Below are positions 34,712 to 44,352 of a stretch of 64,000 nucleotides of DNA, piece after piece. The stretch is taken from assembly GCA_016719395.1 (NCBI GenBank), contig JADJZF010000008.1:1-64000 (forward strand), read 5' to 3'. The stretch comes from Candidatus Amarobacter glycogenicus. GTDB lineage: Bacteria > Chloroflexota > Dehalococcoidia > Tepidiformales > Tepidiformaceae. Below the pieces are notes generated by a model. The model saw nothing but the letters and a program-made list of their open reading frames with translations. It was not told the origin of the DNA and did not search any database. Position 1 is the first letter of the stretch, and each line of letters begins with the position of its first letter. Position numbers and translations under genes: made by a program.

Positions 34712-34867
34712 GGCGAGTTACCTCACTGTGCGACGTTGGAGCTCCGGGGGTGCGGCGCCCGCCGGGCGTTCGGGCGGGCCCGAAGATACACCGCCGCAGG
34801 CGTGCGTATCCAGCGCCCGGCCCAGCGGCTGATCGACAGGGGCAGGGCGCCATCCCATGATCGGCGG

Positions 34868-37345
34868 GTGACGACGCCCAGCATGTTCGGCAACGACCCC
34901 GCCGAGGCCCCCACCGCGGGCACGCGCTTCGCGGAGGTGGCGGTAAACGCGGGGCAGCCGGCGCGGCAGCCGTTCACCTACAGCATCCCGGATGGGCTGG
35001 AGGTGGCGGCTGGACAGGCGGTGTTCGTGCCGTTCGGGCCGCGCATCCTCCAGGGCGTGGTGATGGCGCTGGCCGATGCGACGCCGTTGCAGGCGGTGCG
35101 GCCGATCAGCGCGGTGGCGGACCCTGCCGCGGTGCTGGACGGCCCGCACATCGCGCTCGCTCGCTGGATGAGCGATGAGTACCTCGCGCCGCTCTGGGAC
35201 TGCGTGGCCTGCTGCCTTCCTTCCGGGTATGGGCAGAAGGCCGTGACGATGGTGTCGCCGGTGGACATCCCGCCGTTGCTACCGGCGTACCCGAAAGACC
35301 AGCGCATCCTGCAGTACATCGCCGCGAACGGCCGCGTCTCGATCGAGGCACTTCGCGAGGCAGTCGGGCAGGTGTCGCTGACACTGCTGGACCGGCTGCA
35401 ACGCGACGGCCACCTGACGGTCGCGCAGGGGCTCGCGCGGCCGGCCGGGAGACCCCGGATGGAGCGGCGTGTCGCGCTGGGGGCCGCACCGGAGGCAGCG
35501 CTCGCACAGGCGGACACCCTCACCGAGCGCAACGCGAAGTCCGTCGAGGCACGGCTGCTCCGGCACCTGGCGGCACACCCGGATGTGACGCTGACGGAGA
35601 CACGGGAGATGGGGGCGACGCCGGGGCACCTGCGGAAGCTCGAAGCCGGGGGCTTCCTGCGGGAGTACGAGCAGCAGCTCGAGCGCGACCCGCTGGCCGA
35701 CTACCGCTTCGAACACCGGCCTCCGCCGGTGCTCAGCGCCGACCAGGCCGCCGCCTTCGAGGCGATCTGGGCGCACCCCGGGACGACGCTACTTCACGGC
35801 GTGACGGGCTCCGGGAAGACGGAGGTCTACCTCGAACTGGTCAGACGCACCCTTGAGGGTGGGCGCGCGGCGATCGTCCTCGTGCCGGAGATAGCACTCA
35901 CACCGCAGGCGATCCGGCGGTACGGCGAACGCTTCGGCGAGACCCTGACGGTCTTCCACTCGCAGCTCTCCATGGGCGAGTTGTTCGACCAGTGGTACCG
36001 GGCACAGCGGGGCGATGCGCGGGTTATCGTCGGTTCGCGAAGCGCGATCTTCGCGCCCGTGCCGAACCTCGGGCTTGTGGTGCTGGACGAGGAACACGAG
36101 TGGAGCTACAAGCAGGTAGACCCTCAACCGCGGTACCACGCACGCGATGCAGCCGAGCGTCTTTGCGGGCTGACGGGGGCGCGGCTCGTGCTGGGGAGTG
36201 CGACGCCCGACGTGGTGACGTACCACCGGAGCGAAGTCGGAGCGATCAAGCGAGTCGAACTCCTTCAGCGACTATCGCCCGGAAGCGATGGTTCGATTTC
36301 GGAGGGCGCACTCCCGGCGGTGACCATCGTCGACATGCGGGAGGAACTGCGCGGCGGTAACCGCAGCATCTTCTCGCAACCGCTCCGGAGAGCGGTGCAT
36401 GCTGCCCTCCGGCAAGGCGAGCAGTCGATCCTGTTCGTGAACCGGCGGGGCTCGGCACGGTTCGTTCTATGCCGGGACTGCGGGTATCTGCCCGTGTGCC
36501 CGTCATGCGAGGTTGCCCTGAGCGTCGATGTCCAAAGCCCCGTGAGTACGATGCTGGTGTGCCACCACTGCGGGCGCTCCCGACGTCTCGAAGACCGCTG
36601 CCCGAAGTGCGACGGGAGGCGTTACCGGCCGTTCGGCGTGGGTACCCAGCGGGTGGAACAGGAGGCCCGCGCGTACTTCCCGGGGGCGCGGGTCGCTCGT
36701 TGGGACAGCGACGTTTCCGGACAGAAGGGCAGCCACGAGCGGATGGTGCAATCGCTGGAATCGGGCGAGATCGACATCCTCGTCGGGACGCAGATGCTGG
36801 CAAAAGGCCTGGACCTGCCGGAGATGACGGTGGTGGGGGTGGTGGACGCGGACGTGGGACTCAGCCTGCCGGACTACCACTCCCACGAGCGCACCTTCCA
36901 GCTGCTTTCGCAGGTCGCCGGGCGCGCCGGACGGCGGGAGAAGCCCGGTTACGTCTTCATCCAGACCTACGAACCTGAGGCAGGCCCGATTGTCGCCGCG
37001 GCGACGCACGAGTATCGAGCCTTCTACGACGAGGAGATTGCCCATCGTCGACGGGCGGGTTACCCACCGTTCAACCGGCTGGTCCGGCTCATCTTCCGGC
37101 ACGCACGGCAAGAGCACGCGCTCGAAGAAGCCGCGAGAGTGGCCAACGAACTCCGGATCGGACGCGATGCTGCCGGGCGGGCGGAACCGGACGTCCTGGG
37201 GCCAACACCGGCATACATCCCCCGGATTCGCGGGGAATACCGCTACCAGGTGCTGTTGCGTGGCCGGAACCCCTCGCGCCTGCTGGAGTTGGTGCGCCTC
37301 GGCGAGCACTGGCACGTGGAAATCGACCCACCGAGCCTCATCTGA
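34868..37345 (+). CDS. priA: Primosomal protein N' (PriA helicase)
   Basis: A superfamily 2 helicase that restarts stalled replication forks. About 825 residues. The N-terminal DNA-binding domain is followed by Walker A LLHGVTGSGKTEVYLELVRR and the DEEH box VVLDEEHEWSYKQ. Zinc-binding cysteines occur as CRDCGYLPVCPSC and CHHCGRS...CPKCDG. Helicase C-terminal motifs include VGTQMLAKGLDLPEMTVVGV and LLSQVAGRAGR. The GTG at 34868 or the ATG at 34883 is the start; a longer frame upstream is only the complement of the DinB gene. It is the first + strand gene after the strand-composition switch. Confidence 0.92.
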   Translation: MTTPSMFGNDPAEAPTAGTRFAEVAVNAGQPARQPFTYSIPDGLEVAAGQAVFVPFGPRILQGVVMALADATPLQAVRPISAVADPAAVLDGPHIALARWMSDEYLAPLWDCVACCLPSGYGQKAVTMVSPVDIPPLLPAYPKDQRILQYIAANGRVSIEALREAVGQVSLTLLDRLQRDGHLTVAQGLARPAGRPRMERRVALGAAPEAALAQADTLTERNAKSVEARLLRHLAAHPDVTLTETREMGATPGHLRKLEAGGFLREYEQQLERDPLADYRFEHRPPPVLSADQAAAFEAIWAHPGTTLLHGVTGSGKTEVYLELVRRTLEGGRAAIVLVPEIALTPQAIRRYGERFGETLTVFHSQLSMGELFDQWYRAQRGDARVIVGSRSAIFAPVPNLGLVVLDEEHEWSYKQVDPQPRYHARDAAERLCGLTGARLVLGSATPDVVTYHRSEVGAIKRVELLQRLSPGSDGSISEGALPAVTIVDMREELRGGNRSIFSQPLRRAVHAALRQGEQSILFVNRRGSARFVLCRDCGYLPVCPSCEVALSVDVQSPVSTMLVCHHCGRSRRLEDRCPKCDGRRYRPFGVGTQRVEQEARAYFPGARVARWDSDVSGQKGSHERMVQSLESGEIDILVGTQMLAKGLDLPEMTVVGVVDADVGLSLPDYHSHERTFQLLSQVAGRAGRREKPGYVFIQTYEPEAGPIVAAATHEYRAFYDEEIAHRRRAGYPPFNRLVRLIFRHARQEHALEEAARVANELRIGRDAAGRAEPDVLGPTPAYIPRIRGEYRYQVLLRGRNPSRLLELVRLGEHWHVEIDPPSLI

Positions 37346-37516
37346 AGCATCGTGAGGCCGCCCGCCACCCGGTGTTGAGGACCTTCGAAAATCTGCCGTG
37401 TTTCGCCCGCCACATCGAGCGGCCGTTAGTACGTGTTCGAATGGCCATGCCGGACTGAGGACGGGCCGACGCCGTTCGTTCGTGCCTACCGAACCTTCGC
37501 CCCTCCCCCACCACCC

Positions 37517-37525
37517 TGCTATCCT
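37517..37525 (+). promoter_or_regulatory. Extended -10 promoter of the fab operon
   Basis: TGCTATCCT matches TGn-TATnnT. It lies 53 bases before the fabD ATG and resembles the TGCTATACT element before nusA. No strong -35 is visible. Confidence 0.4.
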
Positions 37526-37577
37526 CGGTCGGAGATTGGCGCGCCCCAGGCGCCGTCTGGAGGGCATTGGTTCCCCA

Positions 37578-38566
37578 ATGGACCAGGAAGTGAAGCCTTG
37601 GGCGCGTCTCGCGCTCATCTTCCCCGGCCAGGATCGCAGCACGTCGGTATGGGACACCGGCTCTCGCAGGTCTCGAAGGCCGCCCGCGACGTTTTCGAAC
37701 GGGCCGACCGGGTGCTCGACCGGAACCTTTCGAAGCTCTGCTGGGAGGGTCCCGGAGACGAACTTGAATCGACCGCCAACCAGCAGCCCGCAAGCTTCGT
37801 CACCTCGATGGCGTGGCTCGAAGCATTGCGAGAACGCTTCGCCGCCAGCGGGAGGAAGTTCGATCCCCACCTCTTCGCGGGCCACTCGATGGGCGAGTTC
37901 ACGGCGGCTGTTGCGGCCGGATCGCTCGACTTCGAGGAAGGTCTGTTGCTCGTCGCCGAGCGTGGCCGCCTGATGGGCGAAGCCGGAACGGAAAACCCGG
38001 GAGGCATGGCGTCGATCCTCGGCCTCCCCGAGGCGAAGGTGCTCGAGATTTGCGCCGAGGCCTCGAAAGAGGGCTATGTGGGACTTGCGAACGCGAACTG
38101 CGACGGGCAGAGCGTTATCTCGGGTTACCTCAAACCGTTGACGACGGCGATCGAACTCGCCGAAAAGGCGAAGGCGCGCAAAGTCGTCCGCTTGCCGATT
38201 TCAATCGGCTCACACTCGCCGCTGATGGCCAAAGCGAGCGACGGGATGAATGCGCTCCTCCAGAAGATGCACATCCGTGACCCACACCGTCCGCTCGTCG
38301 GCAACGTCAATGCGGATTTGCTCACCACGGGACCGCAAGTCTATTCCGAACTCCGGGACCAGCTCACGCACGGCGTGCTCTGGCAGAAGTCCATCGAGAA
38401 GATGAGGGATGAGGGCGCCGATATGTTCATCGAAGTAGGCCCGGGTAACGTCCTGACGAAGCTCGTCCGCCGGATCGACTACGAGATCAACAGTATTTCG
38501 ATCAGTGACGATTACGAGGGCTTGCTCAGTGATCGCTGGCAGCTGGTAGAAGGGGCAGCCCGATGA
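37578..38566 (+). CDS. fabD: Malonyl-CoA:ACP transacylase (one frameshift)
   Basis: Loads malonyl groups onto acyl carrier protein for fatty acid elongation. ATG 37578 starts MDQEVKPWARLALIFPGQ. One G is missing near 37632; restoring it gives FPGQGSQHVGMGHRLSQ, the universal N-terminal motif, and a 329-residue protein. The catalytic Ser is in FAGHSMGEFTAAVAAG. The catalytic His is probably in SIGSHSPLMAKA, and VGPGNVLTKLVRR is the C-terminal motif. The stop overlaps the fabF start by 4 bases. It is the first gene of a fabD-fabF-fabF2-acpP cluster. Confidence 0.9.
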
Positions 38567-39801
38567 GCCGTCGAGTCGTGATCACCGGGGTGGGCGCAGT
38601 CACCGCTGTCGGCCATACCGCAGAAGAGACGTGGCAGGCCATGCTCGCGGGACGCAGTGGCATCGGACCGATCACCCTGTTCGACCCGGAGCCCTATCCC
38701 ATCCGGATCCAGGCGGAAGTGAAGAATTTCGAACTCGGCGACCGGGCCGATGCCAAACAGCAGCGCTACATGAACCGGAGCGTGACGTTCGGGATGTCGG
38801 CCGCGATCGAGGCATTGGCCGACAGCGGCTTCCAGGTAACTGAGGAGAATGCCGACATGGTCGGTGTCGTCTTCGGGTCCGGAGCGGGCGGTACAGACAT
38901 GGTGCTCGACCACCAGCGGATCCTCGATGAAAAGGGGCCACGGCGGGTGACACCGTTCCTGGTGGCAAACTTCATCGCGGATGCGGCGAGCGGGCACATC
39001 GCCATCCACACGGGCGCGCGCGGACCGAATTTCGCTCCGGTGAGCGCCTGCGCGACTGGCGCGAACTCGCTCGGCGAAGCGTTCGAGACGATTCGTCGTG
39101 GTGATGCCGACACGGTCATCACGGGAAGCAGCGAGGCCGTCCTCCTCCCCATCTATCACGCGACCTGGTGTTCAATGCGGGCGCTCGCGGGTGACAACGA
39201 GCACCCGGAAAAGGCGCTCAAGCCGTTCGACCTGAATCGCGACGGGTTCATCGCGGGAGAGGGCGCCTGCGGAATGATCATGGAGGAGTACGAGCAGGCG
39301 AAGTCTCGCGGGGCAAAGATCTACTGCGAAGTCGTCGGCTACGCATCCTCGAACGACGCGTATGACATGATCGCCCTGCACGAGACGGGGCGCGGGCTGA
39401 AGCGGGCCGTTAATACGGCCATCAGGAAGGCCGGGATCGCCCCATCGGAGATCAACTACATCAACCCGCACGGCAGCGGGACGCCGTTGAACGACCGCGT
39501 TGAGACACTCGTTTTTAAGGAGATCATGGGGAAGGCAGCCTACGACGCCGCTATCTCCTCGGTGAAGCCGATCACGGGACACTGCATGGGGGCGAGCGGA
39601 TCGGTGGAGGCGCTCGCCTGCGTCATGGCTATCCGCGACCAACGCGTGGCACCCACAATCAACTACACGACACCGGACCCGGAATGCGACCTGGACTACG
39701 TGCCGAATGTTGCCCGCTCGATGGCGGTGAACATCGCCATGACCACATCTGTCGGCCTCGGCGGGCACAACTCCGCCGTCATCTTCAAGAAGGTCCAATA
39801 A
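38563..39801 (+). CDS. fabF: 3-oxoacyl-ACP synthase II (beta-ketoacyl-ACP synthase)
   Basis: A condensing enzyme that elongates acyl-ACP with malonyl-ACP. 412 residues. It starts MSRRVVITGVGAVTAVGHTA. The catalytic Cys is in VSACATGANSLGEAF, His in INPHGSGTPLNDR, and Lys/His in SSVKPITGHCMGASGS. TTSVGLGGHNSAVIFKK is the C-terminal glycine loop. It overlaps fabD (coupled translation) and is followed after 15 bases by a second condensing enzyme of the same length, so two KAS isozymes share one operon. Confidence 0.93.
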   Translation: MSRRVVITGVGAVTAVGHTAEETWQAMLAGRSGIGPITLFDPEPYPIRIQAEVKNFELGDRADAKQQRYMNRSVTFGMSAAIEALADSGFQVTEENADMVGVVFGSGAGGTDMVLDHQRILDEKGPRRVTPFLVANFIADAASGHIAIHTGARGPNFAPVSACATGANSLGEAFETIRRGDADTVITGSSEAVLLPIYHATWCSMRALAGDNEHPEKALKPFDLNRDGFIAGEGACGMIMEEYEQAKSRGAKIYCEVVGYASSNDAYDMIALHETGRGLKRAVNTAIRKAGIAPSEINYINPHGSGTPLNDRVETLVFKEIMGKAAYDAAISSVKPITGHCMGASGSVEALACVMAIRDQRVAPTINYTTPDPECDLDYVPNVARSMAVNIAMTTSVGLGGHNSAVIFKKVQ

Positions 39802-39816
39802 CCTGGGGAGAAACCT

Positions 39817-41054
39817 GTGACCCGAGCACTCGTCACCGGGCTGGGCGCGATCACGCCCATCGGCCTGACCGCCCACGATTTCTGGGAGAACCTGGTTGCC
39901 GGGGTTTCCGGCGCGAGCCAGATCACCCGGTTCGACACCACGAACATGCCCGTCACGATCGCGACGGAGGTGAAGGGTTTCGAGGCCGGGAACTACATGG
40001 ACTCGAAGGGTGCGCGGCGCATGTCCCGGTTCGCCCAGTTCGCGGTGGCGGCGGCCCAACTTGCAGCGGACGATGCGAAGCTGACGCTGACCGATGAGGA
40101 ACGGCGCCGGGCGGCGTCAGCAATTGCGACTGGTTCCGGCGGGGCAATCGACACGATGGACGAAGTCCTTGTCCTGAATGAGCGGGGGCCGGCGCGGGTA
40201 AGCCCTTCTACATCCCGATCATGGCGCCGAACATGGGCGCCTGCCAGGTTTCAATGCACCTGGGGCTGCGCGGACCGGCCCTTGCCAGCGTTGCTGCGTG
40301 TGCGAGCGGTCTCTACTCGTACATGGAGGCGAAGCAGCTGATCGAATCAGGGCGGTGCGACGTGGTCCTCGCCGGAGGGACCGAAGCGGCATTGCACCCA
40401 CTGCCGATCGCGGCACTGGCGAACATGAGGGCGCTCAGCCGCCGGAATGACGAACCGACGAGGGCGAGCAGGCCCTTCGATCGCGACCGGGATGGTTTCG
40501 TTTTCGGAGAAGGCGCGGCGGTCATGGTCATCGAATCGGAAGCCCGCGCGAAGGCTCGGAACGCAAAGGTCTATGCAGAGCTGGCGGGGGGCGGCCTGAG
40601 TTGCGACGCGTTTCACATCACGGCACCGCTCGAAGATGGCTCCGGCGCGCAGGACGCTATGACGGAGGCTCTGCGTGCGTCGGGACTCCGGCCCGAGGAC
40701 ATCGACTACATCGCAGCACACGGCACCGGGACACCACTGAATGATGCCTCGGAGACGCGCGCCGTGAAACTGGCATTTGGTGAACACGCGTATAAGCTCT
40801 CGCTGAGCTCGCCGAAGTCGATGGTCGGTCATCTTCTCGGTGGGGCGGGAGCGGTCGGTGCGCTCGCGGCCGTGCTGGCGGTGCATCACGACATGGTGCC
40901 CCCGACCATCAACCTCGAGAATCCGGACCCGGAGTGCGATCTGGACTACACCGCGCTGAAAGCGCGCTCACGCGAAGTGCGCGCGGCAGCCGCGAACGGC
41001 TTCGGATTCGGCGGACAGAACGGCAGTGTGATCTTCCGCAAGTACAACGGGTGA
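39817..41054 (+). CDS. fabF: Second 3-oxoacyl-ACP synthase (KAS II-like), one frameshift
   Basis: Starts GTG 39817 (MTRALVTGLGAITPIGLTA). The frame breaks near 40205, where one C of a CCC run is missing. Restoring it joins GPARVSPFYIPIMAPNMG and gives 412 residues, the same as its neighbour. The catalytic Cys is in SVAACASGLYSYMEA, His in YIAAHGTGTPLND, and Lys/His in SSPKSMVGHLLGGAGA, with GFGFGGQNGSVIF at the C-terminus. All catalytic residues are present, so it should be active. It may differ in chain-length preference from the first copy. Confidence 0.88.
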
Positions 41055-41132
41055 CCTAACCTACGCGCACCTGAACCTAACCGGGCGGGAAATTCGCCCG
41101 AGACGAGTCAATTCCCGGTGGAGGCCCAAACC

Positions 41133-41384
41133 ATGGCAACCGTGTTCGAACGCGTCCGTGATGTCGTCGTCAAGCAGTTGAAGGTCGGCGCCGAAGAAGT
41201 GACACCCGAGGCGAACCTGGTCGACGACCTGCGCGCAGACTCCCTCGACATCGTGGACCTCACCATCGCCATCGAAGAGGCGTTTTCAGAGGATGCGGAG
41301 TTCGAGATCCGGGACGAGGACGCGGAGAACATCCACACCGTCCAGGACATCCTGGACTTCCTCGCGGGCCAGGGCTTGAGCTAG
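41133..41384 (+). CDS. acpP: Acyl carrier protein
   Basis: 83 residues, acidic. ATVFERVRDVVVKQLKVGAE and NLVDDLRADSLDIVDLTIAI surround the DSL serine that receives 4'-phosphopantetheine. FEIRDEDAENIHTVQDILDF is the third and fourth helix region. ATG 41133 is favoured because GGAGG lies about 8 bases upstream. It carries the growing acyl chain for the FabD and KAS enzymes encoded just before it. No fabG or fabH lies in the window. Confidence 0.95.
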   Translation: MATVFERVRDVVVKQLKVGAEEVTPEANLVDDLRADSLDIVDLTIAIEEAFSEDAEFEIRDEDAENIHTVQDILDFLAGQGLS

Positions 41385-41533
41385 ATCCCGCCTGCGCGGG
41401 CGCCTCGGCCACGCCGGACGACGTTCTGTCGAGGCCGGCGCACTCAACAGGATCCGAATGGGCGGTGAGTCTCGACGAGGCGGCACCAGGCGGCGTTATT
41501 TCTTTGCGGGAAGCTGTGGGCTAGGCTTGGTGG

Positions 41534-42706
41534 GTGGCACGGGTGTATCTGGACCATGCGGCGACGACGAAGCCTGATCCGCGCGTGATCGCGGCGATGC
41601 TGCCGATGCTTGAGAAGTACTGGGGCAACCCTTCTTCGATTTACCTCGAAGGGCAGGAAGCTCGGCGGGCCATCGATGCTGCGCGAAAGCTGTGCGCCGA
41701 CCTGCTTGGCGGGGCTCCGAAAGAGATCGTGTTCACCGGCGGCGGGACGGAGTCGGACAACGCGGCCATCCGCGGCGCGGCGCTCGCTCAACGCGAACGA
41801 GGCCACGGTAACCACATCGTCACAAGTGCCATCGAACACCACGCGGTCCTCCACACGGTGGAACAACTCGAGCACGAGGGCTTTCGCGCTACGTACCTGC
41901 CCGTGGACGGCGAGGGCTTCCTCGACCTGGCAGCACTCGAGGGCGCGGTCACGCCGGAGACGACGGTCGTCTCGGTGATGGCGGCGAACAACGAAGTCGG
42001 CACGATCCAGGCGATTGCCGAGATCTCGCGGATCGCGAAGGCGAAGAACCCGCGGGTTGTCGTGCACACCGACGCGGTCCAGGGCGCGGGCGCCATGGAG
42101 ATCACGCCTGCGAAGCTGGGCGTCGACTTGCTCAGCATTGCGGCCCACAAGCTGTACGGACCGAAGGGCGTTGGATTGCTGTACATCAAGAACCGGACGC
42201 CCTGGCAGCCAATGCTCCTGGGGGGAAGCCAGGAGAAGGAGCGCCGGGCAGGAACCGAGAACGTGGCAGGGATTGTCGGACTGGCAACGGCGATGAAGCT
42301 GGCATGGGACGAAGCACCGGCACGCAACGCGCATGCAGCAACGATGCGTGACCGGCTTCTCTTCGGTATCCCCGAACGGATACCGGACACGGTGATCACT
42401 GGCCCCCAGGACCGGCAAAGGCGCCTGGCGAACAACTTCAGCTGCTGTTTCCGGAACGTCGAGGGCGAAAGCGTCCTGCTCGCGCTCGATATGGCGGATA
42501 TCGCCGCGAGCAGCGGCAGCGCATGCACGACGGGGGCGCTCGAACCGTCGCACGTCCTCACCGCGATGGGCATCGACTCGGACCTCGCGCACGCGTCGCT
42601 CCGGCTCACGGTCGGCAAAGACACGTCCGCGCCGCAAATCGACCGCGTGCTCGAAACGCTGCCCGCCATCGTGGAAAGGCTTCGATCACTGGCCGGGAAT
42701 CCTTAA
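41534..42706 (+). CDS. Cysteine desulfurase (IscS/NifS family)
   Basis: A PLP enzyme that takes sulfur from cysteine for Fe-S clusters or tRNA thiolation. 390 residues. VYLDHAATTKPDPRVI is the N-terminal motif and IVTSAIEHHAVL lies near residue 100. The PLP Lys is in SIAAHKLYGPKGVGLL, and the catalytic Cys loop is SSGSACTTGALEPSHVL. RRAGTENVAGIVGLA is also conserved. Start is GTG 41534. It is not next to a scaffold gene, so it could serve Fe-S or tRNA modification pathways. It precedes the nusA promoter. Confidence 0.9.
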   Translation: MARVYLDHAATTKPDPRVIAAMLPMLEKYWGNPSSIYLEGQEARRAIDAARKLCADLLGGAPKEIVFTGGGTESDNAAIRGAALAQRERGHGNHIVTSAIEHHAVLHTVEQLEHEGFRATYLPVDGEGFLDLAALEGAVTPETTVVSVMAANNEVGTIQAIAEISRIAKAKNPRVVVHTDAVQGAGAMEITPAKLGVDLLSIAAHKLYGPKGVGLLYIKNRTPWQPMLLGGSQEKERRAGTENVAGIVGLATAMKLAWDEAPARNAHAATMRDRLLFGIPERIPDTVITGPQDRQRRLANNFSCCFRNVEGESVLLALDMADIAASSGSACTTGALEPSHVLTAMGIDSDLAHASLRLTVGKDTSAPQIDRVLETLPAIVERLRSLAGNP

Positions 42707-42737
42707 TCCCAACGGGCATCGCCCGGTTGCGCCGGGG

Positions 42738-42746
42738 TGCTATACT
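42738..42746 (+). promoter_or_regulatory. Extended -10 promoter of the nusA operon
   Basis: TGCTATACT (TGn-TATACT) is a near-consensus extended -10. Transcription from it would start around 42753 and include the leader hairpin before nusA. Confidence 0.55.
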
Positions 42747-42770
42747 GCCGATGGCACAACCTTCTTGGGA

Positions 42771-42793
42771 GTGGGCTCGCAGCCCACTTTTTT
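42771..42793 (+). terminator. Leader terminator/attenuator before nusA
   Basis: GTGGGCT-CGC-AGCCCAC is a 7-bp perfect stem followed by TTTTTT, a textbook intrinsic terminator. It lies between the promoter at 42738 and the nusA ATG at 42803, so it can end only nusA-operon transcripts or read-through from the cysteine desulfurase gene. Confidence 0.75.
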
Positions 42794-42802
42794 GTTGGAA
42801 CT

Positions 42803-44338
42803 ATGAAAAACGATCTTTTGCTCGCACTGAGTGCTCTCGCCGCTGAAAAGAACCTCCCCAGGGAGGTAGTTTTCGATGCAGTCGAAGCCGCCCTGACATC
42901 CGCGTTCCGGCGGGAGGGTGACAACGCCCCGAACATCAACGTGAAGATCGATCCGGTCGGCGGCGATATCCGCGCATACCGGCAAATGGTCGTGGTCGAG
43001 GAAGTCGAAGAGCCGAACGTCGAGATGACGATGAGCGACGCGATGAAGTGGAAGCCCGACGTGCGCATCGGCGACGTGCTCGACTTCGAAGAACAGCTTC
43101 CGCCAAACGCCGGTCGGATCGCCGCGCAGACCGCGAAGCAGGTGGTCCTGCAGCGCCTCCGAGAGGCGGAACGCGACGCGGTGTACGACGAGTACATCGG
43201 CAAGGAAGGCGAGCTCCTCGTCGGGACGGTCCAACGGGTGGAAGCGCGCCAGATGATCGTGGAGCTCGGGCGGGGAACGGAAGCGGTGCTCCCCTTCCCG
43301 GAGCAAGTCCGGAACGAACACCTGCGACCAGGCCAGCGAGTCAAAGTCCTCGTCCTCGAGGTGTTGAAGGCGGTTAAAGGCCCGCAGATCGTGGTCAGCC
43401 GGGGCCACCGCAACCTCCTCCGCCGCCTCTTCGAGATGGAAGTCCCGGAGATCAAAGCCGGCACAGTCGAGATCAAGAGCATTGCACGCGAGGGCGGGCA
43501 CCGCTCGAAAGTCGCGGTGCATGCCCGCAACCAGAACATCGACCCGATCGGCGCGTGCGTCGGGATGCGCGGCAGCCGGATCCAGAACATCGTGAACGAG
43601 CTTGCCGGCGAGCGAATCGACGTGATTAAGTGGGATCCGGACCCTGCGAACTTCGTTTCGAACGCACTCAGCCCGGCCCAGGTGCTCGAATGCGAAGTCG
43701 ACGAGAACGAGCACCTTGCTTCTGTCGTTGTCCCGGACCGCATGCTCTCGCTGGCGATTGGCAAAGAAGGCCAGAACGCCCGCCTCGCGGCGAAACTGAC
43801 GGGGTGGCGAATCACGATCCAGAGCCAGGCATCGAAGGATCGCACGGAGGCCGGCGAACCGGCAGAAGCGCTCGCCTTCGAACCGTACGCACCGGGTGAA
43901 ACCCCGGACATCGACATCATCAGCGAAGCCGAGGAGATCGCGGCGGCGGCAGAGGAAGAGGCCGTCGCCGTGCCTGCCGAGGCCGCTCCGGCTGCGGCGA
44001 ACGCTGAGCCGGCGGCCGAGCCGGCACCTGCCGGCACCGAGGAAGAAGAAATCTCGTTCGCCTCGATCGTTGATCGCATGGCTGTGCCGAAAGGCGAGGA
44101 ACGAGAGTCGGAAGACTACGGTGAAGACGAGGACGAGGAATACGAAATCCCGACCACGGTGGTGACGGAGTCCCGCCCCTCCGCGATCCGCTTCGGAGAA
44201 GACCTCATCCGCCGGGAGGAGCCGGAGGACGCGACCAAGGCGAAAGCCGCAGCGAAGAAGCAGCGGCGTCCATCCCGATTCTCGGAAGAAGAAGAGGACG
44301 ACATGGACGACATCGAGTATTCCGGCCGGATCCACTAA
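42803..44338 (+). CDS. nusA: Transcription termination/antitermination factor NusA
   Basis: Binds RNA polymerase and nascent RNA to control pausing and termination. 511 residues. The N-terminal polymerase-binding domain starts KNDLLLALSALAAEKNLPRE. The S1 domain includes GELLVGTVQRVEARQMIVEL. KH domains include VAVHARNQNIDPIGACVGMR, GSRIQNIVNELAGERIDVI and MLSLAIGKEGQNARLAAKLT. A long acidic, Ala/Glu-rich C-terminal tail replaces the usual repeats. ATG 42803 fits the family. No rimP precedes it, although rimP-nusA is the common order. ylxR follows after 14 bases. Confidence 0.93.
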   Translation: MKNDLLLALSALAAEKNLPREVVFDAVEAALTSAFRREGDNAPNINVKIDPVGGDIRAYRQMVVVEEVEEPNVEMTMSDAMKWKPDVRIGDVLDFEEQLPPNAGRIAAQTAKQVVLQRLREAERDAVYDEYIGKEGELLVGTVQRVEARQMIVELGRGTEAVLPFPEQVRNEHLRPGQRVKVLVLEVLKAVKGPQIVVSRGHRNLLRRLFEMEVPEIKAGTVEIKSIAREGGHRSKVAVHARNQNIDPIGACVGMRGSRIQNIVNELAGERIDVIKWDPDPANFVSNALSPAQVLECEVDENEHLASVVVPDRMLSLAIGKEGQNARLAAKLTGWRITIQSQASKDRTEAGEPAEALAFEPYAPGETPDIDIISEAEEIAAAAEEEAVAVPAEAAPAAANAEPAAEPAPAGTEEEEISFASIVDRMAVPKGEERESEDYGEDEDEEYEIPTTVVTESRPSAIRFGEDLIRREEPEDATKAKAAAKKQRRPSRFSEEEEDDMDDIEYSGRIH

Positions 44339-44352
44339 TCGGAGGAACACCG

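Noticed and set aside
34031..34867. N-terminal extension of priA by about 280 codons
   Set aside because: It is the complement of the DinB-family and neighbouring genes; PriA similarity begins after 34868.
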